Of a DNA stretch of 64,000 nucleotides, positions 30,498 through 38,459 are shown one piece after another. The notes under the pieces were generated by a model that ran no database searches, was not told where the DNA came from, and saw only the letters and a list, made by a program, of their open reading frames with translations. The stretch is from DASQPR01 sp963797605 (lineage in GTDB: Bacteria > Actinomycetota > Actinomycetes > Mycobacteriales > Micromonosporaceae): the NCBI GenBank assembly GCA_963797605.1, contig CAWCPX010000009.1, forward strand, positions 1-64,000, read 5' to 3'. Position 1 is the first letter of the stretch, and every line of letters begins with the position of its first letter. Made by a program: the position numbers and the translations under genes.

Positions 30498-31739
30498 GTG
30501 TTCACCCAACGGGTTACCACCGCACACGCCCATCGCGCTCACGGCACCACACTGGTGGTCGTGGGCGACTCGCTGACGTTCGCCGACTGCGTCGGGCTGA
30601 CCCCCGTCGTCGAGGACGCGATCGCGAGCGACGTTGCCGCGATCGATGTGGATGTCCGTGGTGTCGCGGCAATGGACGCGCACGCCGTGCGGTTTCTCCT
30701 CCACGTGAGGCGCAAGGTCGCCGCGCGTGGCCATCGGTTCCGTGTGGTCGGTGCCACCGGAGCGATCCTGAGTCTGATCGACGCGGAGGATCCGGCGGGC
30801 CTGCTCCGCGCGCATGACGATCCGGCGTCCGCGCCGCCGCGCCCCGACCTGTCGTGTTGCGGCGCTGGCGTGGTCGGCCGGGCCAGAGATCCGATCGCCG
30901 AGCTACTGCGCCAGGCGAGCATGCTGCCCCGCCACGACGTCCGCCGGCTGCGGCTGCGCGCCCGTGCGATCGAACTCGGGTTGCCGACCGCGCAACGCCT
31001 GGCCAAACGGTTCGCCGGCCGGGGTGAGTCCCTCGAGGACCTGGCCCAGGTGGCGGCGATCGGCCTGATCACCGCGATCGACCGGTACGATCCCCGGCAT
31101 CCGGCCGGCTTCTGGCCGTACGCGACCCCGACGATCGCCGGTGAGCTGCGGCGCCACTTCCGCGACAAGGCCTGGAGCATCCGGGTGCCACGGCGGTTGC
31201 AGGACCTCTGGCTGCAGATTCGTGGTGAGTCGGACGGGCTCGCCCAGCGCCTCGGCCGGTCCGTGACCACCGCCGACCTGGCCGCGATGCTGCGGATCGA
31301 CGAGAACCTCGTGGTCGAGGCGCACCTCGCGAGCCAGTCGTACGCGCCGATATCGCTCTCGACACCGGTGCTCGACACGGGCTCGATCGAGGATTACGTC
31401 GCCGACACCGAGCGCGGCTACGAGATCGTGGACAACGAGTTGACGGTCCGCCGGGCGTTGCAGGCGCTGCCGAAGCGCGTGCGGCACATCGTCGGCCTGC
31501 GGTTTCGTCACGAGATGACGCAGGCGCAGATCGCGGCCGCGGTCGGTCTGTCGCAGATGCACGTCTCGCGGATCCTGACCGAGGCGCTCGCGACGCTCCG
31601 CGAGGTCATCGCAGTTGATGACGCGGCCCGCGCGCAACGGTCGCGGACCCTCGCACCGAACTCCGAAGGGGCTGCGGGCGGTACACCACGAACCGGACAG
31701 CCGTCCCGTACGCGCAGATCTCCATCCACGAATCCGTGA
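30498..31739 (+). CDS. STAS domain fused to SigB/SigF-type sigma factor
   Basis: 413 residues. Residues ~15-103 form a STAS (anti-sigma-antagonist) domain: TTLVVVGDSLTFAD, AIDVDVRGVAAMDAHAVRFL, RFRVVGATGAILSLID. The phosphorylatable Ser of the D-S-x-G motif is Ala61 (MDAHA). Residues ~150-375 are a SigB/F/G-group sigma: region 2 RGESLEDLAQVAAIGLITAI and YATPTIAGELRRHFRDKAW, region 3, and region 4 ALPKRVRHIVGLRF .. TQAQIAAAVGLSQMHVSRIL. The GTG 30498 start is inferred. A free STAS protein normally frees sigma from its anti-sigma; tethering one that cannot be phosphorylated suggests a sigma factor with built-in partner switching. The low-complexity tail overlaps the convergent ybjQ gene. Confidence 0.85.
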   Translation: MFTQRVTTAHAHRAHGTTLVVVGDSLTFADCVGLTPVVEDAIASDVAAIDVDVRGVAAMDAHAVRFLLHVRRKVAARGHRFRVVGATGAILSLIDAEDPAGLLRAHDDPASAPPRPDLSCCGAGVVGRARDPIAELLRQASMLPRHDVRRLRLRARAIELGLPTAQRLAKRFAGRGESLEDLAQVAAIGLITAIDRYDPRHPAGFWPYATPTIAGELRRHFRDKAWSIRVPRRLQDLWLQIRGESDGLAQRLGRSVTTADLAAMLRIDENLVVEAHLASQSYAPISLSTPVLDTGSIEDYVADTERGYEIVDNELTVRRALQALPKRVRHIVGLRFRHEMTQAQIAAAVGLSQMHVSRILTEALATLREVIAVDDAARAQRSRTLAPNSEGAAGGTPRTGQPSRTRRSPSTNP

Positions 31740-31986
31740 TCTGACGGTGGTCGAACTTCATCCCGACCACAGCGTCGGCGCCGAGCCGCTTGGCCTCCGC
31801 GATCATCTCCGCGATGGCCTCGCGGCGCCACCGCAGCAACGAGGGCGCGGGCGTCTTCGAGCGGCCGTCCAGCGTCTTGAGGCCCTCGGTGAACGGGTTC
31901 GTGGCCCGGGCGGTCACGCCCATGACCTCGCCGATGACGTACCCGATCGGTCGACCGGGAACTACTTCCGTCGTCACGACCAACAT
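31606..31986 (-). CDS. YbjQ/UPF0145 family protein
   Basis: 126 residues with the family core LVVTTEVVPGRPIGYVIGEV, GVTARATNPF, REAIAEMIAEAKRLGADAVV and ITDSWMEICAYGTAVRF. YbjQ proteins form small pentameric beta-rich shells and are annotated as possible heavy-metal binders; no function is established. The natural family end is near GTAVRFVVY. The last ~25 residues are encoded antisense to the sigma-factor 3' end (134-bp overlap) and look like read-through. Confidence 0.85.
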   Translation of the reverse strand: MLVVTTEVVPGRPIGYVIGEVMGVTARATNPFTEGLKTLDGRSKTPAPSLLRWRREAIAEMIAEAKRLGADAVVGMKFDHRQITDSWMEICAYGTAVRFVVYRPQPLRSSVRGSATVARGPRHQLR

Positions 31987-32056
31987 CGCATCTCACCCCA
32001 GCCACCAAAAGCAGCGAAGAGGGTTATATACCCAAAAAATGCGACCTTTAAACGGC

Positions 32057-32195
32057 TTAGCCCGCGATCGCGGTGATCGACCAGATCCCGGTCGGGAAGG
32101 CGTAGCCGGCGCCGTGCTCCCGGAACCGTTCGAGCAGGCGGGCCGTGCCGATCCGGGCCGCCCTCTGATCGGTCGTCGTCGCGGCACGGTAGGTA
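32057..32195 (-). pseudogene. C-terminal remnant, possibly of a methyltransferase
   Basis: On the minus strand the frame ending at 32057 reads DQRAARIGTARLLERFREHG then AGYAFPTGIWSITAIAG. This resembles the closing strand of small SAM-dependent methyltransferases. Upstream of about 32195 the reading degrades and no start or SAM motif exists. Probably a leftover 3' end. The AT-rich stretch 32015-32055 holds nothing recognisable. Confidence 0.35.
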
Positions 32196-32238
32196 CGAGC
32201 AGTGGTACGTCGACACCGTGGCCGCGGCCATCCTCAGC

Positions 32239-33501
32239 TCATGACAGCGGCACGAGCCGTTCCAGCAGCGGCCGGGCCGCCTCGAGGATCATGTCCCGGT
32301 CATAGCTCACGATGACGTCGAATTCGCGGTCGTGCTCCTCGGCGGCGTCGCGCGTCTGGCGGGCGAGCACCGCGCCGGCGAACTTGCTGCCGATCACGAT
32401 CACGTTCCACTCGCCGATCAGCGGGTCGCCCGGCAACAGCGGGCACCCACGGATGCCCGGGCCCGGCTCCAGCGGCATGTTCTCGGCGAACGTCGCCGTC
32501 AAGATCGCGTGCGAGGCCAGACTGTGGTAGCGCACGCGCGTCCCCGCGTCGAAATGGCGGCCGTGCTCGAACGTCGTGAGCAGCACCGTGGGTTCGGTCG
32601 CGTTGACGCCCTTGTCCTCGAGTTCGCGGCTGAGCGCGATCAGAGCGGATTTGCGTGCCGACGTCGGCGACTGCCGTCCGCTCGCCACGACGAACGGCGT
32701 CTGACCGGTGCGGCGTGGCATGACCAGGTGCGGAATCACCATGCTGGTCGCGTCGTGGCGCTTGGGCAGCGGCCCCGGGCGCCCGAAGAACCAGCCCTGC
32801 CCGAGGGTGGCACCCATCGCCTTCGCCGCGCTCAGGTGCTCCGGTGTCTCGATGCCCTCGACGAGGATCGCCGCGCCGGTGCGAGCCGCCTCGGCGCGGG
32901 CCGCGTCGATGACGTCCGCTGACGTCGGACTGTCGGCCTCCTGCACGATGCTGCGGTCCAGCTTGATCACGTCGGGTCGCAGCAACGACATCATCGCCTG
33001 GCTCGCCGCGTCCGCGCCGACGTCATCGAGCGCGATCCGGTTGGACCGGGCCCGCAGGCGTTCGATCGCGATCAGCAGGCCGCCCGGATCGCTGGTCACC
33101 GAGCGCTCGGTCACCTCGGCGACGATCTGCAGCCGGTCGACGGCGGTATCGATGATCTTGACCAGGTCGTCCGGGCACGGTGTGCGGGAACTGGCCGGCT
33201 CCACGTTGACGAAGAGCGGCATGGTGCCGGGCAGGTCCGCCGCGAGGGCACCCCGACACGCGGCCGCACGGCAGATCCAGTCGAGTTCCGGGAGGCGGCC
33301 GACGCGGGCCGCGTACCCGACAAGTGTTTCCGGTGTTGACCATGTGGTGCCGGCCGGCCCGCGAGCCAGTGCTTCGTAACCGACGACCTCGTCCGTGTGC
33401 ACGGCGACGATCGGTTGGTAGACGCAGTGGATGGTGCGCGCGGCCATCACCGTGTTGAAGGCCGCCACCAGCATGGGGGACAGCGGACGGTCGACCTGCA
33501 T
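32239..33501 (-). CDS. EAL-domain c-di-GMP phosphodiesterase with C-terminal DICT sensory domain
   Basis: 420 residues from the ATG at 33501, chosen because GGGAGA lies just upstream and the conserved sequence starts there. The EAL domain (about 25-250) keeps EAL (43-45, YEALARG), FVNVEP, AEVTERS, ALDDVGAD, IKLDRS and VEGIETPE, the metal and general-base set, so it should be catalytically active. It hydrolyses c-di-GMP. The remainder (RKSALIALSRELEDKG, TVLLTTFEHGRHF, VRYHSLASHAILTATFAENM, FDVIVSYDRDMI) matches the DICT sensory domain found with cyclases and two-component proteins. In filamentous actinomycetes c-di-GMP controls development. Apparently monocistronic. Confidence 0.85.
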   Translation of the reverse strand: MQVDRPLSPMLVAAFNTVMAARTIHCVYQPIVAVHTDEVVGYEALARGPAGTTWSTPETLVGYAARVGRLPELDWICRAAACRGALAADLPGTMPLFVNVEPASSRTPCPDDLVKIIDTAVDRLQIVAEVTERSVTSDPGGLLIAIERLRARSNRIALDDVGADAASQAMMSLLRPDVIKLDRSIVQEADSPTSADVIDAARAEAARTGAAILVEGIETPEHLSAAKAMGATLGQGWFFGRPGPLPKRHDATSMVIPHLVMPRRTGQTPFVVASGRQSPTSARKSALIALSRELEDKGVNATEPTVLLTTFEHGRHFDAGTRVRYHSLASHAILTATFAENMPLEPGPGIRGCPLLPGDPLIGEWNVIVIGSKFAGAVLARQTRDAAEEHDREFDVIVSYDRDMILEAARPLLERLVPLS

Positions 33502-33703
33502 CCCGTCTCCCCATCGGCGAAGCCGTCGGACACGGCCATATCGAGTCGGTGCCCGGCCAAGCTTACGGCCGAGCACCCCGTCTAATTGATGGTAATCCGG
33601 CGCGTCGGGCCACGGATTCAGCCGGTTCTCCCGCCAGGGAGGAATTAACAGCTTATTTCAGCGGTACGGGTGGCCTTCCGCGCCGGTGTCCGGTAGCCGA
33701 CCG

Positions 33704-34984
33704 TCACGCGGCTGTCGCGAGTTCTCGCACGGCGCCGACCAGGCGTTCCACGTGCTCATCGGTGCTGCCGATGCCGATGCTGGCCCGCACGGCACTGGTG
33801 CCGAGCGGCCGGCCGACGCGCTCTGCCGCCTCTCGCAGCAGCCGCCGCGCCAACGGGTGCGCGCAGAACAGACCGTCACGGACGCCGATGCCGTGCTCCC
33901 GCGCCAGGCGCTCGGACACCGCCGTCGCCTCGATCCCGGCCACCGCGAAGCTGACGATGCCGACGCGGTCGTGATAGCTCGGGAACATCCGCAACTCGGC
34001 CACGCCCGGGATCTCGGCCAGACCTCGCCGCAACCGGCTGAGCAGCGCCTGCTCATGACCCGCCAGCAGGGCCCGGTCCGCCGCGCCGATCCGCGCGCAG
34101 GCCGCCGCGAGCGCCACCGCGCCGAGCAGATTCGGCGTGCCCGCCTCGTGTCGCGCCGGGCCGACCTGCCACCGCACGCTGCCGTCATCGCCCACGTGTG
34201 CCGTGGCACCACCGCCGGCCAGGTAGGGCTCGGCCGCGTCCAGCCAATCGGCGCGCCCGGCGAGCACCCCGGCACCGAACGGCGCGTACAGCTTGTGGCC
34301 GGACAGCGCGACGTAGTCGACACCGGTCTCGGCGAGGCTGAGGCGACGGTGCGGGGCCAGTTGCGCGGCGTCGACCACGATCCGGGCCCCGAACCGGTGC
34401 GCGACCTCGGTCAGAGCGTCGATCGGCCAGACCTCACCGGTCACATTGGACGCACCGGTCACGGCCACGAGCGCCGGCCGGCCCAGGCCCGCGAGCGCGG
34501 TGGTCAGATCACGGACACAGTCATCGGGATACGCGGGTACGGGGAGCCGCACCACCTGCGCCCACGGCAGCAGATTGGCATGGTGCTCGCCCTCCCATCC
34601 GACGACGACCGTGCCCGCGGGGACGGCCCGGGCGAGCAGATTCAGCGCGTCGGTCGTGTTCCGGGTGAAGATCACGTGATCGTCGGGACGGGCGTCGAGG
34701 AAGTCCGTGATGGTCTCGCGGGCCTGCTCATACGCGAGCGTCGAGCGTTTCGAGGCGGCGCCGGCACCGCGGTGCACGCTCGCGTACCACGGAAGGAGGT
34801 CGTTGACGGCATCGGCGGCCACGCTGAGGCAGGGCGCGGTGGCGGCGTAATCGAGGTTGGCGTGGTCGACCTTGCGGCCGTCGGCGAGCGTGACCGGCAG
34901 GTGATCGCCGAGAACGGCCGGCGGGGTGGCGTGCGATGGGGCCGGGCTGGACGAGATTGACGTGGACGGAGATGGGTTGAACAC
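33704..34984 (-). CDS. Class V aminotransferase / cysteine desulfurase-like enzyme
   Basis: 426 residues, PLP fold-type I, SufS/Csd-like. DYAATAPCLSVAADAVNDLL opens the domain, TRNTTDALNLLA binds PLP phosphate, VDAAQLAPH supplies the ring Asp, and SGHKLYAPFGAG contains the PLP lysine. The usual C-terminal Cys loop is not obvious, so it may be a desulfurase relative acting on another amino acid. The GTG at 34984 has GGAGG five bases upstream. A SAM-IV-type riboswitch precedes it, tying expression to S-adenosylmethionine and placing the enzyme in sulfur metabolism. Single-gene unit. Confidence 0.88.
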   Translation of the reverse strand: MFNPSPSTSISSSPAPSHATPPAVLGDHLPVTLADGRKVDHANLDYAATAPCLSVAADAVNDLLPWYASVHRGAGAASKRSTLAYEQARETITDFLDARPDDHVIFTRNTTDALNLLARAVPAGTVVVGWEGEHHANLLPWAQVVRLPVPAYPDDCVRDLTTALAGLGRPALVAVTGASNVTGEVWPIDALTEVAHRFGARIVVDAAQLAPHRRLSLAETGVDYVALSGHKLYAPFGAGVLAGRADWLDAAEPYLAGGGATAHVGDDGSVRWQVGPARHEAGTPNLLGAVALAAACARIGAADRALLAGHEQALLSRLRRGLAEIPGVAELRMFPSYHDRVGIVSFAVAGIEATAVSERLAREHGIGVRDGLFCAHPLARRLLREAAERVGRPLGTSAVRASIGIGSTDEHVERLVGAVRELATAA

Positions 34985-35013
34985 AGAGTCCTCCGTTGGG
35001 ACAGGACCCGCGT

Positions 35014-35132
35014 GGGTCCGCGCTTGCGCGACAGCGGACGCCGTCGTGCCCGGTCTTCACCCGGGGCACCCCACCGCGAACAACGAGGGTTGCCGGCCAG
35101 CAAGCCGGGGCTTTCTGCTGGCACTCATGACC
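35014..35132 (-). ncRNA. SAM-IV-type riboswitch
   Basis: Read on the minus strand, the leader begins GGTCATGAGTGCCAGC and continues with GCCCCGGCTTGCTGGCCGGC, AACCCTC, CGCGGTGGGGTGCC, CCGGGTGAAGACC and a 3' GCAAGCGCGGACC. This order and wording closely match the actinobacterial SAM-IV riboswitch as known from mycobacteria. Directly downstream an alternative hairpin, GGACCC..GGGTCC (35004-35019), reuses the 3' GGACC. The ribosome site GGAGG follows, so ligand binding can decide which helix forms. Controls the class V aminotransferase gene starting at 34984. Confidence 0.88.
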
Positions 35133-35303
35133 TGCGAACACTGTACGACAGCCGGGCGGCAGCGGGCCAACTCGTCCCGAAACGTGGCGATGATCTCCGC
35201 GTGGGTCCCGCGTGCGCTTGCCGCCGGGCCGTACCGTGGAGCGCGCGGACGCTCTCCGCAGCGTGATAGCGTGCGCCGCCGCAGGCCGAAACGGGGAGTA
35301 GAT

Positions 35304-36515
35304 ATGTCCGGCAGATCGGTTCGCGCCGCTGTTCTGGCCGCCGTCGTCGTCGCCGCCGTGGTCGGGGCGGGTGCACCGGCCGTGGCCGACGGTGCGGCGC
35401 CGCCGTCGGTCAGCTGGACGCACGCCGCCAGCTCGATCGGCATTCGCGAAGACCCGCTCGAATTCGACCTGTCGGTGACCACCCCCGAGACACCGTCGGC
35501 GTTAAGGATCACGTCCGACGACGGTTCCGGTCCGACCACGATCGACGTCTGGGAGTTCGTCGGCGGGGCGTGGACGCGCGTCAACGGGTCCCCGGCGCTC
35601 ACGGCACCGCTGCCGGCCGGCACCACGACCGCCGTGCGGCTCGCGTTCGTGGGCGACGTCGCCTCCGGCACCCCATCGGTCAATCCGCCGCTGCCGGACC
35701 TGTCCGTCGTGGCCGCGCTGATCACGGTCGACGGGTCCGGGGCCGACACCGGATCGGCACCGCTCGCCACCTCCCGGCACACGATCGCCGTCCAACCGCT
35801 CGACATCAGCGCGGTCTGGCCCGCCACGGTGACACAGGGCGCGCCGGCCATCTTCCAGGTCGGCTACGTCAACCCGTCCGCGTCGAGCTTCCTGAACGCG
35901 GGCGCGACCTTCCCCGACCTGACCACACCGGTACGCCAGCCGGAATGGGTCTCCGAGGCCCCGGTCGCGCTCGGTGCGACGGTGGAATGGTCGATGACCA
36001 ATCACGGCCCGTGGACGCTCGCTCCGCTGGCACCGTCGATCGGCGGCAGCGCGGCGATCTGGCAGCTCCCGGCCGTCAGCGTGCCGCCCGCGTCCACTGT
36101 CGACGTATGGTTGCGCGTGGTGGTGGCGCCAGGCGGGACGGATACGGCGTTCACCGCGTGGGTCGGCTGGACAGCCACCGGGGCCAACACGAAAATCGGG
36201 TGGCAGCGGCAGTTCACGACGGCGATCGTGCCCGGCGCGCCGGTGCCCTCACCGTCGCCCTCGGTGTCGCCGTCCCCATTGCCATCGGTGCTGCCGTCGG
36301 TCACGCCCTCGATCGGTCCGGTTGTCGCCGCAACGTCGGCGCAGCCGAGCACGACGTCGGCGCCCCGACGGGCCGGGCTGCTCGCCGGATTCCTGCCGAC
36401 GACCGGATCGGGCTCGCTGCTCCTGATCGGCGGGACGGCGCTGTTGATGCTGGTGGTCGGCATCGCGCTGACGGTGATCGTACGGTCGGACCGGTCACGG
36501 CGAGCGTCCCAGTAG
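35304..36515 (+). CDS. Sortase-anchored (LPTTG) cell-wall surface protein
   Basis: 403 residues. The signal peptide (RSVRAAVLAAVVVAAVVGAG, cut near AVA/DG) is followed by a beta-rich extracellular part of about 290 residues with no recognised enzyme motif. A Pro/Ser-rich stalk (PSPSPSVSPSPLPSVLPS) follows. The C-terminal sorting signal is LPTTG, a hydrophobic helix LLLIGGTALLMLVVGIAL and a basic tail RSDRSRRASQ. Sortase would cut LPTTG and attach the protein to peptidoglycan. ATG 35304 has GGGGAG seven bases upstream; earlier in-frame starts run through the riboswitch region and are rejected. Ligand unknown. Confidence 0.85.
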   Translation: MSGRSVRAAVLAAVVVAAVVGAGAPAVADGAAPPSVSWTHAASSIGIREDPLEFDLSVTTPETPSALRITSDDGSGPTTIDVWEFVGGAWTRVNGSPALTAPLPAGTTTAVRLAFVGDVASGTPSVNPPLPDLSVVAALITVDGSGADTGSAPLATSRHTIAVQPLDISAVWPATVTQGAPAIFQVGYVNPSASSFLNAGATFPDLTTPVRQPEWVSEAPVALGATVEWSMTNHGPWTLAPLAPSIGGSAAIWQLPAVSVPPASTVDVWLRVVVAPGGTDTAFTAWVGWTATGANTKIGWQRQFTTAIVPGAPVPSPSPSVSPSPLPSVLPSVTPSIGPVVAATSAQPSTTSAPRRAGLLAGFLPTTGSGSLLLIGGTALLMLVVGIALTVIVRSDRSRRASQ

Positions 36516-36548
36516 CGGTCCCGCCGCTGGTGGTTGCTGCCGGAAGGG

Positions 36549-37334
36549 CTACTTGCCGTAGTACATGTTGTCGGCTTCGTCGTACTGGGATCGGGACGGT
36601 GCCTTCGTTGTCAGGCGCGTACCGAGCCGAGTGAATGTCGCCTTCATGAGCATCGTCGGTTTGCCTGGCACGGCCACACTGATCGTGATCGCGTTGACCC
36701 GGCCGCTGGCGTCGACGGTCGCGTTGAACTTTGCCGCTGAGTCCCCGATGATCCATAGGCTGGGCGCGCCGAGCGGCAGGAACTCCGGGGTGATGCCGGA
36801 CGGGTCGAACGAGCCGACGTACGTTTTCGGCCCGAGGCGGGCCACGTCCACGACTCGGCTGGCGAACCGGCCCAGGCCGATCGGGTCGGTCAAGTCGAAG
36901 TAGATCAGTCCGTTGTCCTTGGAGACTCGGGACATGTCGAGATGGACCCAGCGCCGGTCTTTGGCGTCGCGGAGGAAGTGGTTCTTGCCGATCGCGATGC
37001 GCAGGTGCGTGCCCGCCAGGCTGCCCCCGACATGCGTCAGAGTCGACTCGTAGACCTGACGTGCCTTGTCGAACGCGCCGTGACCGGACTCTGACTCGCG
37101 GTCGGGCAGCGTGCTCTGCATCGTGAAGTGGAACGGGCCGGCCGTGGTCTTCGCCAGCGCCGTGAGGAACTCGGGCTTGGCCGGTGGCAACGTCGGCGTC
37201 GGGGAGGCGGACACGCTCGCGGTGATGGCCGGGGTGGCCGCGACCGGATCGCTCTTCTCGACAGCGGTGCAGCCACCGGCGGCGAGCAGGATGCCCGCGA
37301 GGGTCGCGCAAACCCTGGCCACACGTACGTTCAT
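36549..37334 (-). CDS. Putative lipoprotein, function unknown
   Basis: 261 residues. The signal peptide ends in a lipobox LAAGGC (Cys22), so the mature protein is lipid-anchored outside the membrane. A Thr/Ala/Pro-rich linker leads into a domain with repeated beta strands (TAGPFHFTMQSTLPD, KNHFLRDAKDRRWVHLDM, IYFDLTDPIGLGRF, INAITISVAVPG). This resembles the LolA/LppX-like half-barrel lipoproteins of actinobacteria, which bind lipids; the resemblance is by pattern only. Convergent with the LPTTG protein gene. The GGGGGGA ribosome site supports the ATG. Confidence 0.7.
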   Translation of the reverse strand: MNVRVARVCATLAGILLAAGGCTAVEKSDPVAATPAITASVSASPTPTLPPAKPEFLTALAKTTAGPFHFTMQSTLPDRESESGHGAFDKARQVYESTLTHVGGSLAGTHLRIAIGKNHFLRDAKDRRWVHLDMSRVSKDNGLIYFDLTDPIGLGRFASRVVDVARLGPKTYVGSFDPSGITPEFLPLGAPSLWIIGDSAAKFNATVDASGRVNAITISVAVPGKPTMLMKATFTRLGTRLTTKAPSRSQYDEADNMYYGK

Positions 37335-37399
37335 GATGAATCCCCCCGGGTGATCGCGGTTCCGCCGCGGCGTCGACCGGCACCGTACATGAAATCCGC

Positions 37400-38344
37400 T
37401 CAGATCGCGGACCCCGGTGGAGACTTCAACATCTCCGCCGCCTCCGTCAGAAAGCCGCCACGACCGCTTCGTAGCGCGCTCGCGGCCATCCGGATGAGAT
37501 CGATGTTGACGCCGGCGGCTCCGCTCGGATCGTTCACCTTCAGCTTCACGTCGAGGCTGACCCCGGTCTCGGCCCAGCCCTGCGCCTCGATATTGAGGTG
37601 CGCGACCTTCACCGATCCGAGGTGCGGCAGGTAGCCCAGCGGAGCCATCGCGACCTTGGCGTCCGATCCGAGCGCGTTCAGCTTCGACTGTTTCTTCGTG
37701 TTGGGATTCTCGACCAGGTTGCGGAAGTCCTCGGTGCCGCCCAGGTTGACCTGGTAGGAGCTGACCAGCGTGACGCCGCGCTCGGCGAGCAGCCGCAGCA
37801 GCGCGTTGTGCACCACCGAGGTGCCGAACTGGCTCGCCAGGTCGTCACCGATCAGGGGCAGCCCGGCCGCCTCGAACCGTGCCACCACCTCGGGATCGCG
37901 CGCGACCGGGTCCGACGTGGTGTTGACGAACGCGACGCCCGCGGTCAGAGCGGCCTCGGCGTAGGCACGCGCCGTCTCCGGCCGTCCGCTCGGAGCCGCG
38001 TAGAGCAGCACCTCCGCCCCGGCGAGGGTGGCGGCCACCCGCTGCACCTCGCCCGCGTCCCGCAGACCCCTGGTCACCGGCACGCCCGCCGTGACGAGAT
38101 CGCCGCGGAGTCTCGGGAAGTTGTTCGGCGGCATGAAGATCGCCTCGGTCAGATCCGCGCCGATTTTCGCGTCGGAGATCGCGAACGCCGCGACGAAGTC
38201 GATGTCGCCGACGCCGATCCCGTCGATCGTGGGCCGGTTGATACCGACCAGACTGCCGGTCTCACGGTAGAAGGCGATTCCCTGGACCAGGGCGGACGTG
38301 TTGTTACCGACGCCCACGACGGCGACGCGTACCTGTTCGATCAT
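37400..38344 (-). CDS. Inositol-3-phosphate synthase family protein
   Basis: 314 residues, shorter than the ~360 of mycobacterial Ino1. Rossmann VAVVGVGNNTSALVQG (residues 7-22) binds NAD. LRGDLVTAGVPVTRGL, FVNTTSDPVA, GDDLASQFGTSVVH, SSYQVNLGGTEDFRNL and SKLNALGSDAKVAMAPLGYL follow the family order, including the conserved Lys and Asp of the active site. The family turns glucose-6-phosphate into inositol-3-phosphate, for phosphatidylinositol and mycothiol in actinobacteria. The divergent N-terminus (GVGNNTS rather than GVGNCAS) marks a paralogue group, so the substrate may differ. Confidence 0.82.
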   Translation of the reverse strand: MIEQVRVAVVGVGNNTSALVQGIAFYRETGSLVGINRPTIDGIGVGDIDFVAAFAISDAKIGADLTEAIFMPPNNFPRLRGDLVTAGVPVTRGLRDAGEVQRVAATLAGAEVLLYAAPSGRPETARAYAEAALTAGVAFVNTTSDPVARDPEVVARFEAAGLPLIGDDLASQFGTSVVHNALLRLLAERGVTLVSSYQVNLGGTEDFRNLVENPNTKKQSKLNALGSDAKVAMAPLGYLPHLGSVKVAHLNIEAQGWAETGVSLDVKLKVNDPSGAAGVNIDLIRMAASALRSGRGGFLTEAAEMLKSPPGSAI

Positions 38345-38459
38345 GGGCTAGAGGTTACGACACGCCCCGTACTCGTGAAACCGCCGTGTAAGCGCCGCGC
38401 AACCGGCGCGCCGCAGGCTTCTCTCAGGCCGGTCCACGCCGGTCGTGAAGGAGTGAATC

